The notes beneath the pieces are model-generated. The model saw only the letters and a list, made by a program, of their open reading frames with translations, searched no databases and was not told the origin of the DNA. Of a stretch of DNA of 64,000 bases, positions 1 through 8,719 are shown one piece after another. The stretch spans positions 558,001 to 622,000 of the forward strand of contig NZ_BSTT01000003.1 of the NCBI RefSeq assembly GCF_030269685.1, read 5' to 3'. A program made the position numbers and the translations under genes. The number at the start of each line of letters is the position of its first letter. Position 1 is the first letter of the stretch. This DNA comes from Actinomycetospora sp. NBRC 106378. Lineage in GTDB: Bacteria > Actinomycetota > Actinomycetes > Mycobacteriales > Pseudonocardiaceae.

Positions 1-543
1 CCGCTCCTCGAGGTGATCACCGCCTCCGGCCTCGCCATCCCGGGCTGGGTGTTCTCCCTGATCGCCCTGGTCGCGATCGCGAACGGGGCCCTGCTGTTCA
101 TGGTGATGGCCAGCCGGGCCACCTACGGGCTCGCCGAGGCGGGGCTGCTCCCGTCCGTCTTCGGCAACGTCGCCCCCTCGCTCCGCACGCCGTGGGTGGC
201 GATCCTGGTGGTCGGCGGCGCCACCATCGGCATGAGCTTCGTCGGCGGGATCGGCACCCTCGCGGACATGACCGTGCTGCTGCTCGTGTTCGTCTTCATC
301 TCGACGAACGTCTCGTGCCTGGTGCTCAAGGACGACCGGGTCGACCACCCGCACTTCACCATCCCCCGGGTCGTCCCGGTACTAACGATCATCGCCAGCG
401 TCGCGCTGCTCTTCCAGCAGTCCGCGGAGATCTGGCTGCTCGCGGCCGTCTACCTCGTGGTCGGCACCGTGCTGTTCCTCATCGCCCGTGCCGGGCGCCG
501 GCGCTTCGACCAGGGTCCGCACGAGACGTCGTTGACCTTCTGA
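1..543 (+). CDS. APC-family amino acid permease, C-terminal part
   Basis: The frame is open from the first base of the window, so this is the 3' end of a gene that starts upstream; about 180 residues are visible. It is very hydrophobic, with about five membrane segments. The stretch around residues 30-60 (SRATYGLAEAGLLPSVFG, then RTPWVAI) matches the cytoplasmic loop of APC-superfamily amino acid/polyamine permeases. The tail after the last segment is short and basic (ARAGRRRF). The substrate cannot be told. It converges on the sugar transporter, with a strong hairpin between them. Confidence 0.8.
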   Translation, partial: PLLEVITASGLAIPGWVFSLIALVAIANGALLFMVMASRATYGLAEAGLLPSVFGNVAPSLRTPWVAILVVGGATIGMSFVGGIGTLADMTVLLLVFVFISTNVSCLVLKDDRVDHPHFTIPRVVPVLTIIASVALLFQQSAEIWLLAAVYLVVGTVLFLIARAGRRRFDQGPHETSLTF

Positions 544-572
544 CCGACCCCGACGGCGGAAGGGCGGGTTCC

Positions 573-603
573 CGACGGCGGGTGGCGCGGCCACCCGCCG
601 TCG
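573..603. terminator. Bidirectional hairpin terminator
   Basis: A perfect 13-bp inverted repeat (573-585 with 591-603, CGACGGCGGGTGG arm, 5-base loop) fills the space between two convergent stop codons. It has no clear U-run, as is common in high-GC actinobacteria, and probably ends transcripts from both sides. Confidence 0.75.
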
Positions 604-1986
604 TCACGCCTGCGCGGCGGGGGCCGGTTCCCCGGTCAGCGAGCGCTCGATCTCCTCGAGGCTGCGGCCCTTCGTCTCGGGCAGCAGGCGCTGGACGAAG
701 ACGAACGCCAGGAACGTCATCACGGCGAAGAACAGGAAGTTCCAGCCGGCCCCGAAGGCGTCGAGCAGCGACGGGAAGGCGAGCGCCACGGCCATGTTGA
801 ACAGCCAGTTGAACGTGACGCAGATGCTCACCCCGGCGGCCCGCACCCGCAGCGGGAAGAGCTCGGGCAGGGCCACCCACTGCACCGGGCCCCAGGAGAT
901 CGAGAACGAGGCGATGTAGACGACGATCCCGACCAGCGTCAGCGTGAGCAGCAGCGGCCCCTGCGCGAGCCCGACGAGGTTGGTGACCGTCAGCAGGATC
1001 ATCGCCGCGCACATGCCGAGCGCCCCGAACAACAGCAGCGGACGCCGACCGGCACGGTCGATGAGGTACATGCCGGGCAGCGTCATCAGCATGTTCACCG
1101 CACCGATGGCGACGTTCGCGAGGATGGCGCCGCCGGCCGCGAAGCCGACGTTCGTCAGCAGCGTCGGCGCGTAGTAGATGATCGTGTTGATCCCGACGAA
1201 GTTCTGGAAGAACACGAGCAGCATCCCGACGACGAACACCGGGCGCAGGCGGGGCCCGAGCAGCGCCCTCGGGCCGAGGTCGTCGGAGGCAGACTCGTCG
1301 CCGACCGAGGCGTGGATGTCGGCGAGCTCCGCGTCGGCCGCCGCCTCGCTCCCCCGCAGCCGGGTCAGCACCTTCCGGGCGTCCTGCTCGCCGCCGGGCT
1401 TGTTCGCCACGAGCCACCGGGGGCTCTCCGGCTGCGTGTAGATCCCGACCGCGAGCAGCACGGCGGGGACCACCCCGATGCCGATCATCCAGCGCCAGCC
1501 GTGGCTGTCGGAGAAGGCGTAGTCGGTGACGTAGGCCAGGAAGATGCCGATGGTCACGAGCAGCTGCATCAGCGACGTCAGGCGCCCGCGGATCTCCTTC
1601 GGCGCGAGCTCGGAGAGGTACATCGGGACGACGACGGAGATGATCCCGACCCCGATCCCCATGACGAAGCGGAACCCGATCAGCATCGCCGCGTTCAGCC
1701 CGAGGGCCGCGCCGAGCGTGCCGATCACGAACACCACACCGCCGGCGAAGATCAGCCGTCGTCGGCCGAGGCTGTCGGCCAGCCGGCCGGAGATCCCGGC
1801 ACCGAGCATCGCCCCGACGAGCAGGCCGGACACGACCAGGCCCTGGAGCAACGGGCTCAGCGGGATGTCGTCGGGGATGTAGAGCAGCGCCCCGGAGATC
1901 ACGCCGGTGTCGAAGCCCCAGAGGATGCCGCCGAGGGCGCCGAAGAACCAGATCGCGGCGGTCCGTCCGCGCTGCTGCGTCGCCAT
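604..1986 (-). CDS. MFS sugar:proton symporter
   Basis: 460 residues from ATG at 1986 (protein begins MATQQRGRTAAIW); the frame stays open further upstream, but this start gives the normal family length and a first membrane helix at about residue 14. It is a 12-helix sugar porter of the GLUT/XylE type. The GRR loop motif falls after helix 2 (DSLGRRR), PESPRWL after helix 6, and PETKG in the C-terminal tail, all hallmarks of the family. It probably imports a hexose or pentose with protons. It is a single gene with no catabolic genes beside it, so the sugar is unknown. Confidence 0.88.
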   Translation of the reverse strand: MATQQRGRTAAIWFFGALGGILWGFDTGVISGALLYIPDDIPLSPLLQGLVVSGLLVGAMLGAGISGRLADSLGRRRLIFAGGVVFVIGTLGAALGLNAAMLIGFRFVMGIGVGIISVVVPMYLSELAPKEIRGRLTSLMQLLVTIGIFLAYVTDYAFSDSHGWRWMIGIGVVPAVLLAVGIYTQPESPRWLVANKPGGEQDARKVLTRLRGSEAAADAELADIHASVGDESASDDLGPRALLGPRLRPVFVVGMLLVFFQNFVGINTIIYYAPTLLTNVGFAAGGAILANVAIGAVNMLMTLPGMYLIDRAGRRPLLLFGALGMCAAMILLTVTNLVGLAQGPLLLTLTLVGIVVYIASFSISWGPVQWVALPELFPLRVRAAGVSICVTFNWLFNMAVALAFPSLLDAFGAGWNFLFFAVMTFLAFVFVQRLLPETKGRSLEEIERSLTGEPAPAAQA

Positions 1987-2092
1987 GCGAGACCCCGATC
2001 CGGTTGTGTAGCCCAACTTCCCCGGTGATGGTGCAGGCGCGTGCGTGCCGTGGCAACGCGAGGGCCGGCCGTCGTCGGGAAGGATCGGCCGC

Positions 2093-2551
2093 ATGGCCCG
2101 CACCGACCGCGCCGCGCGGGTGGTCGCGGCTGCTCCGGACGCCGTCCACCGCGCCCTCGTCGACCCGGACGCCCTCATGGCGTGGCTGCCGCCGGACGGC
2201 ATGCGGGGTCGGATCGAGCACTGGGACCTGCGGCCGGGCGGCGGGTTCCGGATGGAGCTGACCTACCTCGATCCGACCGGCGCGCCCGGCAAGTCGACCG
2301 CGGCGAGCGACGTGGTGGAGGTCGGCTTGGGCGAGCTCACCGGCGAGCGGGTGGTGTGGCGGACCGAGTTCGTCGCGGACGACCCGCGGTTCGCCGGGGT
2401 CATGACCATGACGTGGTCGCTGGCCCCGGTGCCGACGGGCACCGAGGTGGTCGTCACCGCCGTCGACGTGCCGCCCGGGATCGAGCCGGGCGTGCACGAG
2501 GCGGCGATGGCGTCGTCACTGGCGCACCTCGCCGCGGTCGTCGAGCGCTGA
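2093..2551 (+). CDS. SRPBCC (AHSA1-like) domain protein
   Basis: 152 residues. ATG at 2093 follows a GGGAAGGA ribosome site at 2077-2084; an upstream in-frame ATG at 2045 lacks one. The single domain (VVAAAPDAVHRALVDPDAL at the start, GGGFRMELTY in the middle, a long C-terminal helix) is the START-like hydrophobic-pocket fold of AHSA1/activator-of-Hsp90 homologues. Bacterial members bind lipids or small ligands, and most have no known role. Its 3' end overlaps the 3' end of psuG by 36 bases on the opposite strand. Confidence 0.8.
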   Translation: MARTDRAARVVAAAPDAVHRALVDPDALMAWLPPDGMRGRIEHWDLRPGGGFRMELTYLDPTGAPGKSTAASDVVEVGLGELTGERVVWRTEFVADDPRFAGVMTMTWSLAPVPTGTEVVVTAVDVPPGIEPGVHEAAMASSLAHLAAVVER

Positions 2552-3457
2552 GAGCTCCCGGGCGACCGCTCCCCCGAGCGCGACGTTGGCCCGGTACAGC
2601 GCGAGGTTGACCTCCAGGCTGCGGCCCTCGCTCGCGCGGTGCAGATGGTCGAGCAGGTGCGGCGTCGTGTCCTTCCCGCGCACCCCGCGGGCCTGCGCGT
2701 CGGCGAGCGCGCCGTCGAGCACGGCGCGGTGGAGCTCGGCGTCGAGCTCGTCGGGCGCGGCGACCGGGTTGGCGAGCAGCACCGCCGAGCGCAGCCCGAG
2801 GGCGTCCCGGGCACGGACCACCGCGGCCACCTCCCCCGGTGTCTCCACCCGGTCGGCGATCCCGAAGCCGGAGTCGCGCACGTAGAACCCGGGGAACGTC
2901 GTCGTGCGGTAGCCCAGCACCGTGACCTGCAGCGTCTCCAGTCGCTCGAGGGTCGCCCCGACGTCGAGGATCGACTTCACCCCGGCCGACACCACGAGGA
3001 TCGGGAGCCCGGCCAGCGCGACGAGGTCGGCCGACTCGTCGAACGTGTCCGACGCGCCCCGGTGCACGCCGCCGAGCCCGCCGGTGGCGAATACCCCGAC
3101 CCCGGCGCGGTGCGCGAGCAGCGCGGTCGCGGAGACCGTCGTGCCACCCGACCAGCCCTGCGCCACCGCCACCGGCAGGTCCCGCGTGCCGATCTTGTGG
3201 ACCTCGTCGGCCGCGCCGAGGCGCTCGATCTCCGCAGCGCCCAGCCCGACCGTCGGCCGCCCGTCGACCACACCGACGGTCGCCGGCACGACCCCCGCCG
3301 CGCGCAGCAGCGCCTCCGCGTCCCGCGCCGCGGTCACGTTCCGGGGCCGGGGCAGGCCGTGGGTGATGATCGTCGTCTCCAGGGCGACGACCGGTCTCCC
3401 GGCGACGACCGCCGCCCGGACCTCGTCGGACACGGACAGGGCCGGCGCGATCGGCAT
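2516..3457 (-). CDS. psuG: Pseudouridine-5'-phosphate glycosidase
   Basis: 313 residues, full length for the family. PsuG reversibly splits pseudouridine 5'-phosphate into uracil and ribose 5-phosphate. The catalytic Glu lies in VALETTIITHG (about residue 27), one Lys in DEVHKIGTRDLP and the Schiff-base Lys in VSAGVKSILDVGATLE; the GCVHRG-like loop appears as GGVHRGA. No pseudouridine kinase (PsuK) gene is adjacent, so phosphorylated substrate must come from elsewhere. The ATG at 3457 gives the normal N-terminus. Confidence 0.93.
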   Translation of the reverse strand: MPIAPALSVSDEVRAAVVAGRPVVALETTIITHGLPRPRNVTAARDAEALLRAAGVVPATVGVVDGRPTVGLGAAEIERLGAADEVHKIGTRDLPVAVAQGWSGGTTVSATALLAHRAGVGVFATGGLGGVHRGASDTFDESADLVALAGLPILVVSAGVKSILDVGATLERLETLQVTVLGYRTTTFPGFYVRDSGFGIADRVETPGEVAAVVRARDALGLRSAVLLANPVAAPDELDAELHRAVLDGALADAQARGVRGKDTTPHLLDHLHRASEGRSLEVNLALYRANVALGGAVARELSALDDRGEVRQ

Positions 3458-3509
3458 GGTCCCCAGCCTGCCCTCCGCACACGGCCTTGGACCCGTCGGG
3501 ACGGCGGGT

Positions 3510-3515
3510 TAGGGT
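3510..3515 (+). promoter_or_regulatory. -10 box for leaderless leader peptide
   Basis: TAGGGT ends 6 bases before the ATG at 3522, the distance expected for transcription starting at the start codon. No ribosome site precedes that ATG. This supports a leaderless transcript that begins with the short leader peptide and continues into the flavoenzyme gene. Confidence 0.5.
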
Positions 3516-3521
3516 CGATCC

Positions 3522-3599
3522 ATGATCGCGGCGGTGCTGCTGACGACGCGGGGTCACATCGACCTCGCCCGCGTCGCCTCCGCGCTGTGTCGCGGCTGA
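3522..3599 (+). CDS. Actinobacterial leader peptide (RxHxDLxRVxSALC type)
   Basis: A 25-codon frame ending LARVASALCRG, with TTRGHIDL before it. This pattern (basic residue, His, Asp-Leu, Arg-Val-Ala-Ser-Ala, then Cys near the end) is a recurring short leader peptide in actinobacteria, usually in front of genes for sulfur uptake or organosulfur use. The terminal Cys codon suggests translation may sense cysteine supply, as in known mycobacterial cysteine attenuation; for this gene that is inference. It ends 116 bases before the flavin monooxygenase-like gene, with a hairpin between. Confidence 0.65.
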   Translation: MIAAVLLTTRGHIDLARVASALCRG

Positions 3600-3670
3600 C
3601 CTTCTCGTCGCCGCCCCCGCTCCACGCCCTGCCGCCGCGTCTCGCGGTGCCGGGCGCCCTCCTGCCACGC

Positions 3671-3689
3671 GCCCTGCCTGCTGCAGGGC
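3671..3689 (+). promoter_or_regulatory. Hairpin between leader peptide and flavoenzyme gene
   Basis: GCCCTGC and GCAGGGC form a 7-bp stem with a 5-base loop, 13 bases before the ribosome site GAAAGGA (3702-3708). It could be part of an attenuator switched by translation of the leader peptide. The competing structure was not computed. Confidence 0.35.
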
Positions 3690-3715
3690 CGTCCCCGCCT
3701 GCGAAAGGATCTCCC

Positions 3716-4918
3716 GTGACCACGACCGCACCCACCGGCACCACTACCTCCGATGCCCGGCTCGACGAGCTCTTCGCCCCCGTCCTGGCGCGCATCGCCG
3801 AGGGCGCGCTGCAGCGCGAGCACGACCGCTCCCTTGCGTTCGACGAGGTGGCCGCGCTGAAGGAGGTGCGCTTCGGTGCCCTGCGCGTCCCCGTCGAGGA
3901 CGGCGGTCACGGCGCGTCGGTGCGCCAGCTCTTCCGGCAGCTCATCGCCCTCGCGGCGGCCGAGTCGAACCTCCCGCAGGCCCTGCGGGTGCACTGGTGG
4001 TTCGTCGAGGAGCAGCTGCTCGAGAAGCCCGGTCCCGACCGCGAGCGGTGGCTGCGGGCCGTGGCCGACGGCCGCCTCGTCGGCAACGCGATCTCCGAGC
4101 CCGGGGTCGGCGCGATCGACCGGTACCGGACGACGCTGACCCCGGACGGAGACGGCTACCGCCTGAACGGCACGAAGTACTACAGCACCGGCAGCCTCTA
4201 CTCCGACCACATCATCGTCGCCGCCGACCGCGACGGGGACCGGCTCGCCGTGCTCGTGGACGCCGACGCCGAGGGCATCACCCAGCACGACGACTGGGAC
4301 GGGTTCGGCCAGAGGCTCACCGCGAGCGGCACGACCGAGTTCCACGACGTGTTCGTCCCGGCCGACCGGGTGCTCGGGCCGGGCTACGGGACACCGGGCC
4401 GGACCTACGGCACGGCCTACCTGCAGCTCGTGCAGCTCGCCGTGCTCGCGGGCATCGCCCAGCGCGCCACCGACGACGTCGCCGACTGGGTCCGCCGCCG
4501 CACCCGCTCCTTCACCCACGCCGCCGCCGACCTGCCCAAGGACGACCCGCTGGTGCAGCAGGTCATCGGCCGCCTCTCCTCGGCGGCGTACGCGTCGCGG
4601 ACGATCGTGCTCGACATCGCCGACCAGCTCGACCACATCCTGTCCGGGCACGACGACGACGACCTGCTCGACCGCGTCGAGTTCGACGTCGCCCGCGCCC
4701 AGGCCGCCGTGATCCCCACGGTGCTCGACGCGACGACCCAGCTGTTCGAGGTCGGCGGCGCGTCGATCACGTCGGAGTCGCTGCGCTTCGACCGCCACTG
4801 GCGCAACGCGCGCACGATCTCGACGCACAACCCGCTGATCTACAAGCTGCAGACCGTGGGCGACCACGTGCTGAACGGTTCGGAGCTGCCCTACGCCTGG
4901 AGTGCGGGGAAGCGCTGA
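3716..4918 (+). CDS. Acyl-CoA dehydrogenase-like flavin monooxygenase (DszC/SfnB type)
   Basis: 400 residues from GTG at 3716 after GAAAGGA; the frame is open far upstream without significance. The fold is the acyl-CoA dehydrogenase type (N-terminal helices, beta barrel with ISEPGVGAIDRYRTTL and GTKYYSTGSLYSDH, C-terminal helical bundle ending in RNARTISTHNPLIYKLQ). The HNP motif near the end and the tolerance for bulky substrates resemble reduced-flavin-dependent monooxygenases such as DszC and SfnB, which act on sulfones or other organosulfur compounds. The cysteine-ended leader peptide upstream fits a sulfur-scavenging role. The substrate and the flavin reductase partner are unknown; no reductase gene is adjacent. 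Confidence 0.75.
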   Translation: MTTTAPTGTTTSDARLDELFAPVLARIAEGALQREHDRSLAFDEVAALKEVRFGALRVPVEDGGHGASVRQLFRQLIALAAAESNLPQALRVHWWFVEEQLLEKPGPDRERWLRAVADGRLVGNAISEPGVGAIDRYRTTLTPDGDGYRLNGTKYYSTGSLYSDHIIVAADRDGDRLAVLVDADAEGITQHDDWDGFGQRLTASGTTEFHDVFVPADRVLGPGYGTPGRTYGTAYLQLVQLAVLAGIAQRATDDVADWVRRRTRSFTHAAADLPKDDPLVQQVIGRLSSAAYASRTIVLDIADQLDHILSGHDDDDLLDRVEFDVARAQAAVIPTVLDATTQLFEVGGASITSESLRFDRHWRNARTISTHNPLIYKLQTVGDHVLNGSELPYAWSAGKR

Positions 4919-5068
4919 CGAGCGCCGACCGCCGTGGCCGCACGCCGCCCGCCCTCCGCGAGATACACACCAGGCAGGCCGCCGCGACCGTCGGCCTGCC
5001 CCATGTACCACTCGCGGACGGCTCGGGAGCCGCGTGCCCGGGTCGGCCGGGCCGCGCGCGGCGCGACC

Positions 5069-5074
5069 TACCCT
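5069..5074 (+). promoter_or_regulatory. -10 box, leaderless start of RNase H gene
   Basis: TACCCT lies six bases before GTG at 5081 (GTG CCG ATG). The spacing and the lack of a ribosome site suggest a leaderless mRNA starting at that GTG. Confidence 0.5.
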
Positions 5075-5080
5075 GGCGCG

Positions 5081-5731
5081 GTGCCGATGACCGCGAAGTA
5101 CGCGACCACGTGCGGGGTGTGCGCCGCGCCCGTCTCCCCCGGCGAGCAGATCGCGAAGGCCGGCCAGCGGTGGGCGCACGTGGCCTGCGCCGACGCGGGC
5201 GACCAGCCGGCGTCGTCGTCGGGAACAGCGTCGTCGGGAACAGCTCCGAAGGCGTCCCCGACGAAGAAGGCCGCGAAGCCCGCCCGGGCCGACATGCCCG
5301 CCGCCGAGGGCGCGCTCGAGGTCTGGACCGACGGCGCCTGCTCGGGCAACCCCGGGCCCGGCGGCTGGGCCTGGGCGACCAAGGACGGCCGGCAGGCGAG
5401 CGGCGGCGAGGCACCCACCACCAACCAGCGCATGGAGATCCGCGCAGCGCTCGAGGCGGTGCGCTCGCTCGAGGGCCCGCTCGTGGTGGTGAGCGACTCG
5501 ACCTACGTCGTCAACTGCTTCCGCGACGGCTGGTGGAAGGGCTGGATCGCGCGCGGCTGGGTGACGAGCGCGAAGAGGCCGGTGGTCAGCCGGGACCTGT
5601 GGGAGCCGTTGATCACGCTGGTCAACGACCGGGGCGACATCTCCTTCCGCTGGGTGAAGGGCCACTCCGGGGACGAGATGAACGACCTGGTCGACCGGCT
5701 CGCCGTCGAGCAGTCCAAGGCCGTGGCCTGA
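5081..5731 (+). CDS. rnhA: RNase HI with N-terminal zinc-finger-like domain
   Basis: 216 residues from GTG at 5081 (ATG at 5087 is the alternative). Residues 1-45 hold CGVCAAP and WAHVACA, a small Cys/His zinc-binding-like module. A Ser/Thr/Ala/Lys-rich linker follows, then a complete RNase HI domain from about residue 75. Catalytic acidic residues are visible in WTDGACSGNPGPGG (Asp), QRMEIRAALEAV (Glu), VSDSTYV (Asp) and VDRLA (Asp). It should cut RNA in RNA:DNA hybrids. The handle-like WWKGWIARGW stretch is present, as in E. coli RNase HI. It stands alone, with no operon partner. Confidence 0.88.
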   Translation: MPMTAKYATTCGVCAAPVSPGEQIAKAGQRWAHVACADAGDQPASSSGTASSGTAPKASPTKKAAKPARADMPAAEGALEVWTDGACSGNPGPGGWAWATKDGRQASGGEAPTTNQRMEIRAALEAVRSLEGPLVVVSDSTYVVNCFRDGWWKGWIARGWVTSAKRPVVSRDLWEPLITLVNDRGDISFRWVKGHSGDEMNDLVDRLAVEQSKAVA

Positions 5732-5770
5732 CCTCGCGCGTGTCCCGTGCCGGTCCGGGTCCGGTCCGCG

Positions 5771-5776
5771 TATAGT
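5771..5776 (+). promoter_or_regulatory. -10 box of helicase gene with long leader
   Basis: TATAGT lies in otherwise GC-rich sequence about 190 bases before the helicase GTG. If used, the transcript has a 5' leader of about 180 bases (5783-5963) in which I see no conserved riboswitch or coding frame. Confidence 0.5.
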
Positions 5777-5963
5777 CGCGGATGCGGGACCATTCGTGGT
5801 GTCGCACGGTCCGGGTGACGCACCGGTTCTTCGCAGAGCGGTCCTGTTCTGCGGCGGGCTCCCGGGCAACGGGTCGAGGTCGCTCCCACCGGGTCGGCAT
5901 CCTCGGGCCCTCGCTGTCTCACGACAGGCCAGCACGACGGCGTCGTGCACGGAGGAGGAGTAC

Positions 5964-8105
5964 GTGGCTCGAGGAGGCCAGCCCACGAGGGCTCGCCGTG
6001 GCGGCGCCGGCAACGACCGACGGCGTGGTGGTCGCCGGGGTGGCGACGACGTGTTGTCGGTGCTCCAGCGCGCCGTCCGCGAGGTCAAGACCGCGCTCGG
6101 CAACGGCCGGGTGACCGAGTCGATCCGCACCAAGTTCCAGGCGGTCGCGCTGATGCTGCGCGACGAGCGTGCCCGGGTGCGGGCCGACGAGTCGCTCGGT
6201 GAGACCAAGCGGGCCGAGCAGCTCAAACGGCTCGACGACGTCGCGACGTCGCTGGCCATGAGCGCCGTCCGCGACTCGCGGCTCATGGTGCTGCTCTCCG
6301 AGGACGCCGTCGTCTCCGACGAGGCCCGTTCCCTCGAGCGGGACATGCTGCGCAAGGCCGGCATCGAGGTCGAGCCCGAGCCGGAGCCCGAGCCCGACGA
6401 CGAGCCGGTGGTGCCGGTGCGCTCGGGCGTCGTCCCGCAGTCGGTGATCTCGCGCCAGCTCGCCAACCCCTTCATGGAGCCCGACTACTCGATCGCGCGG
6501 CCGACCGCCCCACGCCCGTCGCGGCTCGCGAGCTGGGAGCTCCTGGAGCCCCTGCTGCGCTCCTTCGAGCGGGCGGGCGCCGGTGCTCCGGCGTGCATGG
6601 ATCTCCCCGAGCCCGAGACGCTGCACACGCGCGCCGGGCAGGACCTCATGCCGCACCAGGCCGAGGTCGTCGAGGCCGTCGCCGAGGGCCACCGCACCTT
6701 CCTGCTGGCCGACGAGCCCGGCCTGGGCAAGACCGCGCAGGCCCTCCTCGCCGCGGAGGCCGCGCAGGCGTACCCGCTGCTGGTCGTCGTGCCGAACGTC
6801 GTCAAGACCAACTGGGTCCGCGAGGCCGGACTCTGGTGCCCCCGCCGCACGGTGACCGCCGTGCACGGCAACGGCGACTCCGTCGACGGGTTCGCCGACA
6901 TCGTGGTGGTCAACTACGACGTGCTCGACCGGCACGTCGGCTGGCTCGGCGACTTCGGGTTCCGCGGGATGGTCGTCGACGAGGCCCACTTCATCAAGAA
7001 CAAGGGCTCGCAGCGGTCGCAGCACGTGCTGGCGCTGTCCGAGCGGATCCGGTCCTTCGCGGGCCGTCCCCTGCTCATGGCCCTGACCGGCACGCCCCTG
7101 ATCAACGACATCGAGGACTTCCTCGCGATCTGGGAGTTCCTCGGCTGGATCGACGAGAAGAAGCCCCTCGGCGACCTCATGGACTCCCTGACCGACACCG
7201 GGCTCACCCCGGCGGACCGGGACTTCTACCCCGAGGCGCGCCAGGCCGTCGTCGACATGGGGATCGTGCGACGCCGCAAGGTCGACGTCGCCGCCGACAT
7301 CCCCGAGCGGCGCATCGCCGACCTCCCCGTCGAGCTCGACGGCCCCACCGGACGGTCGATCCGCGCCGCGGAGCGCGACCTCGCCGCGCGGATGATGGCC
7401 CGCTACGACGAGGCCCTCGCCGCCCGCCGTGGAGAACGCGAGGTCGACGGCATCGACCGCGACCTGGTGCGCCTGGTCGCCACGTGGGAGCAGAAGGACG
7501 CCGAGAACTCCCCCAACGGCGACAACGTCTTCACGATGATGCGCCGGATCGGGCAGGCGAAGGCCGCCCTGGCCGCCGACTACGCCGCGCAGCTCGCGCG
7601 CAGCGCCGGCAAGGTCGTGTTCTTCGCCAAGCACGTCGACGTCATGGACGAGGCGCAGGCGACGTTCGACAAGCAGGGAGTGCGCTGGTCGGCGATCCGG
7701 GGCGACCAGTCCCGCACCGCACGCCAGAAGAACATCGACGCGTTCGTCAACGACCCCGAGGTCCAGGTCATCGTCTGCTCGCTGACCGCGGCGGGCGTCG
7801 GCATCAACCTGCAGGTCGCGTCGAACATCGTGCTCGCCGAGCTGCCGTGGACGGCGGCGGAGCAGACCCAGGCCATCGACCGGTGCCACCGCATCGGTCA
7901 GTCGATGCCGGTCACTGCCTGGCGCATCCTCGCCGCGCAGACCATCGACGCCCGCATCGCCGAGCTGATCGACGACAAGGCGGGGCTGGCCGCGGTCGCG
8001 CTGGACGGGTCCGACGAGGAGATCGCGTCGGCCGACGCCCAGCACGCCACGCTGGTCGCGCTGCTCACCAGCGCGCTGGAGTCCCGGACGCCCGCCCTGT
8101 CCTGA
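5964..8105 (+). CDS. SNF2-family DEAD/DEAH helicase
   Basis: 713 residues. GTG at 5964 follows GGAGGAGGAG at 5951-5960. The N-terminus is Arg/Gly-rich and basic, followed by a helical region with an acidic Glu-Pro repeat near residue 135. The SNF2 ATPase core begins at about residue 230: motif I DEPGLGKTAQ, motif II VDEAHFIKN, motif III LTGTPLIN, motif V VCSLTAAGVGINLQ and motif VI QAIDRCHRIGQ are all present, so it should be an active DNA translocase. Domain order and size resemble annealing-helicase/SMARCAL1-like bacterial proteins. The exact role (repair, fork remodelling) is not shown. It is a single gene with a possible hairpin over its stop codon. Confidence 0.87.
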   Translation: MARGGQPTRARRGGAGNDRRRGGRRGGDDVLSVLQRAVREVKTALGNGRVTESIRTKFQAVALMLRDERARVRADESLGETKRAEQLKRLDDVATSLAMSAVRDSRLMVLLSEDAVVSDEARSLERDMLRKAGIEVEPEPEPEPDDEPVVPVRSGVVPQSVISRQLANPFMEPDYSIARPTAPRPSRLASWELLEPLLRSFERAGAGAPACMDLPEPETLHTRAGQDLMPHQAEVVEAVAEGHRTFLLADEPGLGKTAQALLAAEAAQAYPLLVVVPNVVKTNWVREAGLWCPRRTVTAVHGNGDSVDGFADIVVVNYDVLDRHVGWLGDFGFRGMVVDEAHFIKNKGSQRSQHVLALSERIRSFAGRPLLMALTGTPLINDIEDFLAIWEFLGWIDEKKPLGDLMDSLTDTGLTPADRDFYPEARQAVVDMGIVRRRKVDVAADIPERRIADLPVELDGPTGRSIRAAERDLAARMMARYDEALAARRGEREVDGIDRDLVRLVATWEQKDAENSPNGDNVFTMMRRIGQAKAALAADYAAQLARSAGKVVFFAKHVDVMDEAQATFDKQGVRWSAIRGDQSRTARQKNIDAFVNDPEVQVIVCSLTAAGVGINLQVASNIVLAELPWTAAEQTQAIDRCHRIGQSMPVTAWRILAAQTIDARIAELIDDKAGLAAVALDGSDEEIASADAQHATLVALLTSALESRTPALS

Positions 8106-8112
8106 CGGCGGG
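8091..8112 (+). terminator. Possible hairpin terminator at helicase stop
   Basis: CCCGCC (8091-8096) and GGCGGG (8107-8112) pair around a 10-base loop that contains the stop codon at 8103-8105. The stem is short and has no U-run. Confidence 0.35.
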
Positions 8113-8707
8113 TCGGGCGCGCTCCGGGTCGTCTGAGCAGCGGTTCCGCCGCCGCTGGTGGCGGGCCGCGCTGCGACGGGGTGCACGCCCGCAGGACTGC
8201 GCGCGGGCTGGTGCCAGGCAGATCGCCGCACGTGGCGAACAGGGTCAGCACCGTCCGGAGGCAGCCCGAGCGCGCGCGAGCCGGTGGCCGATGCTGTGCT
8301 GAGCGCCGCGATGCGTGGGCGACGCCGTACAGCCCTCTCGGCGTCGACCGCGAGCGGGCCGTCGGCGACTCGGGCACGCCAGGTACCGGCTCAGCACCCC
8401 GCAGCCACCATCCGGCCCGGCGTTCAGCACGTCAGCCTCCCGCACCGCGGGGAGCGTTCAGCCGAGCGGGGACACCGACGAGCACGGCGTGGGCGACGCG
8501 GACAATGGTCGGACACGCGGCCCTGGGGCCAGAATGCGTCAACGACGCTGGCCTCGCCCGAATCTATGGGCCGAGAGGCAACCAGCCGAGACACGAAGGC
8601 GATGCCGCGATCAGTGGCACTATCGCGGCAACGTGCTCTTGGTCCTGCCCACCGAGACGTCAGCTGCTGGGGAGAGTGGAGCAGCGGGCGATCGACCGGG
8701 TCGGGAA
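8113..8707. other. Gene-free stretch of about 600 bases, lower GC
   Basis: No frame on either strand shows the usual GC-third-position bias or a recognisable protein, and no tRNA, inverted-repeat ends or attachment site is visible. From about 8500 the sequence drops to roughly 60% GC, marking the left edge of the accessory stretch that runs to about 14.7 kb. It may be decayed coding sequence. Confidence 0.5.
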
Positions 8708-8713
8708 TAACCT
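8708..8713 (+). promoter_or_regulatory. -10 box, leaderless start of exported protein
   Basis: TAACCT ends 6 bases before the GTG at 8720, and there is no ribosome site. The arrangement matches the other leaderless starts in this window. Confidence 0.45.
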
Positions 8714-8719
8714 GACCCG

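Noticed and set aside
3554-6475. Long minus-strand open frame across the flavoenzyme and RNase H genes
   Set aside because: Antisense shadow of two well-supported genes; composition is Arg/Gly/Val repeats without motifs.
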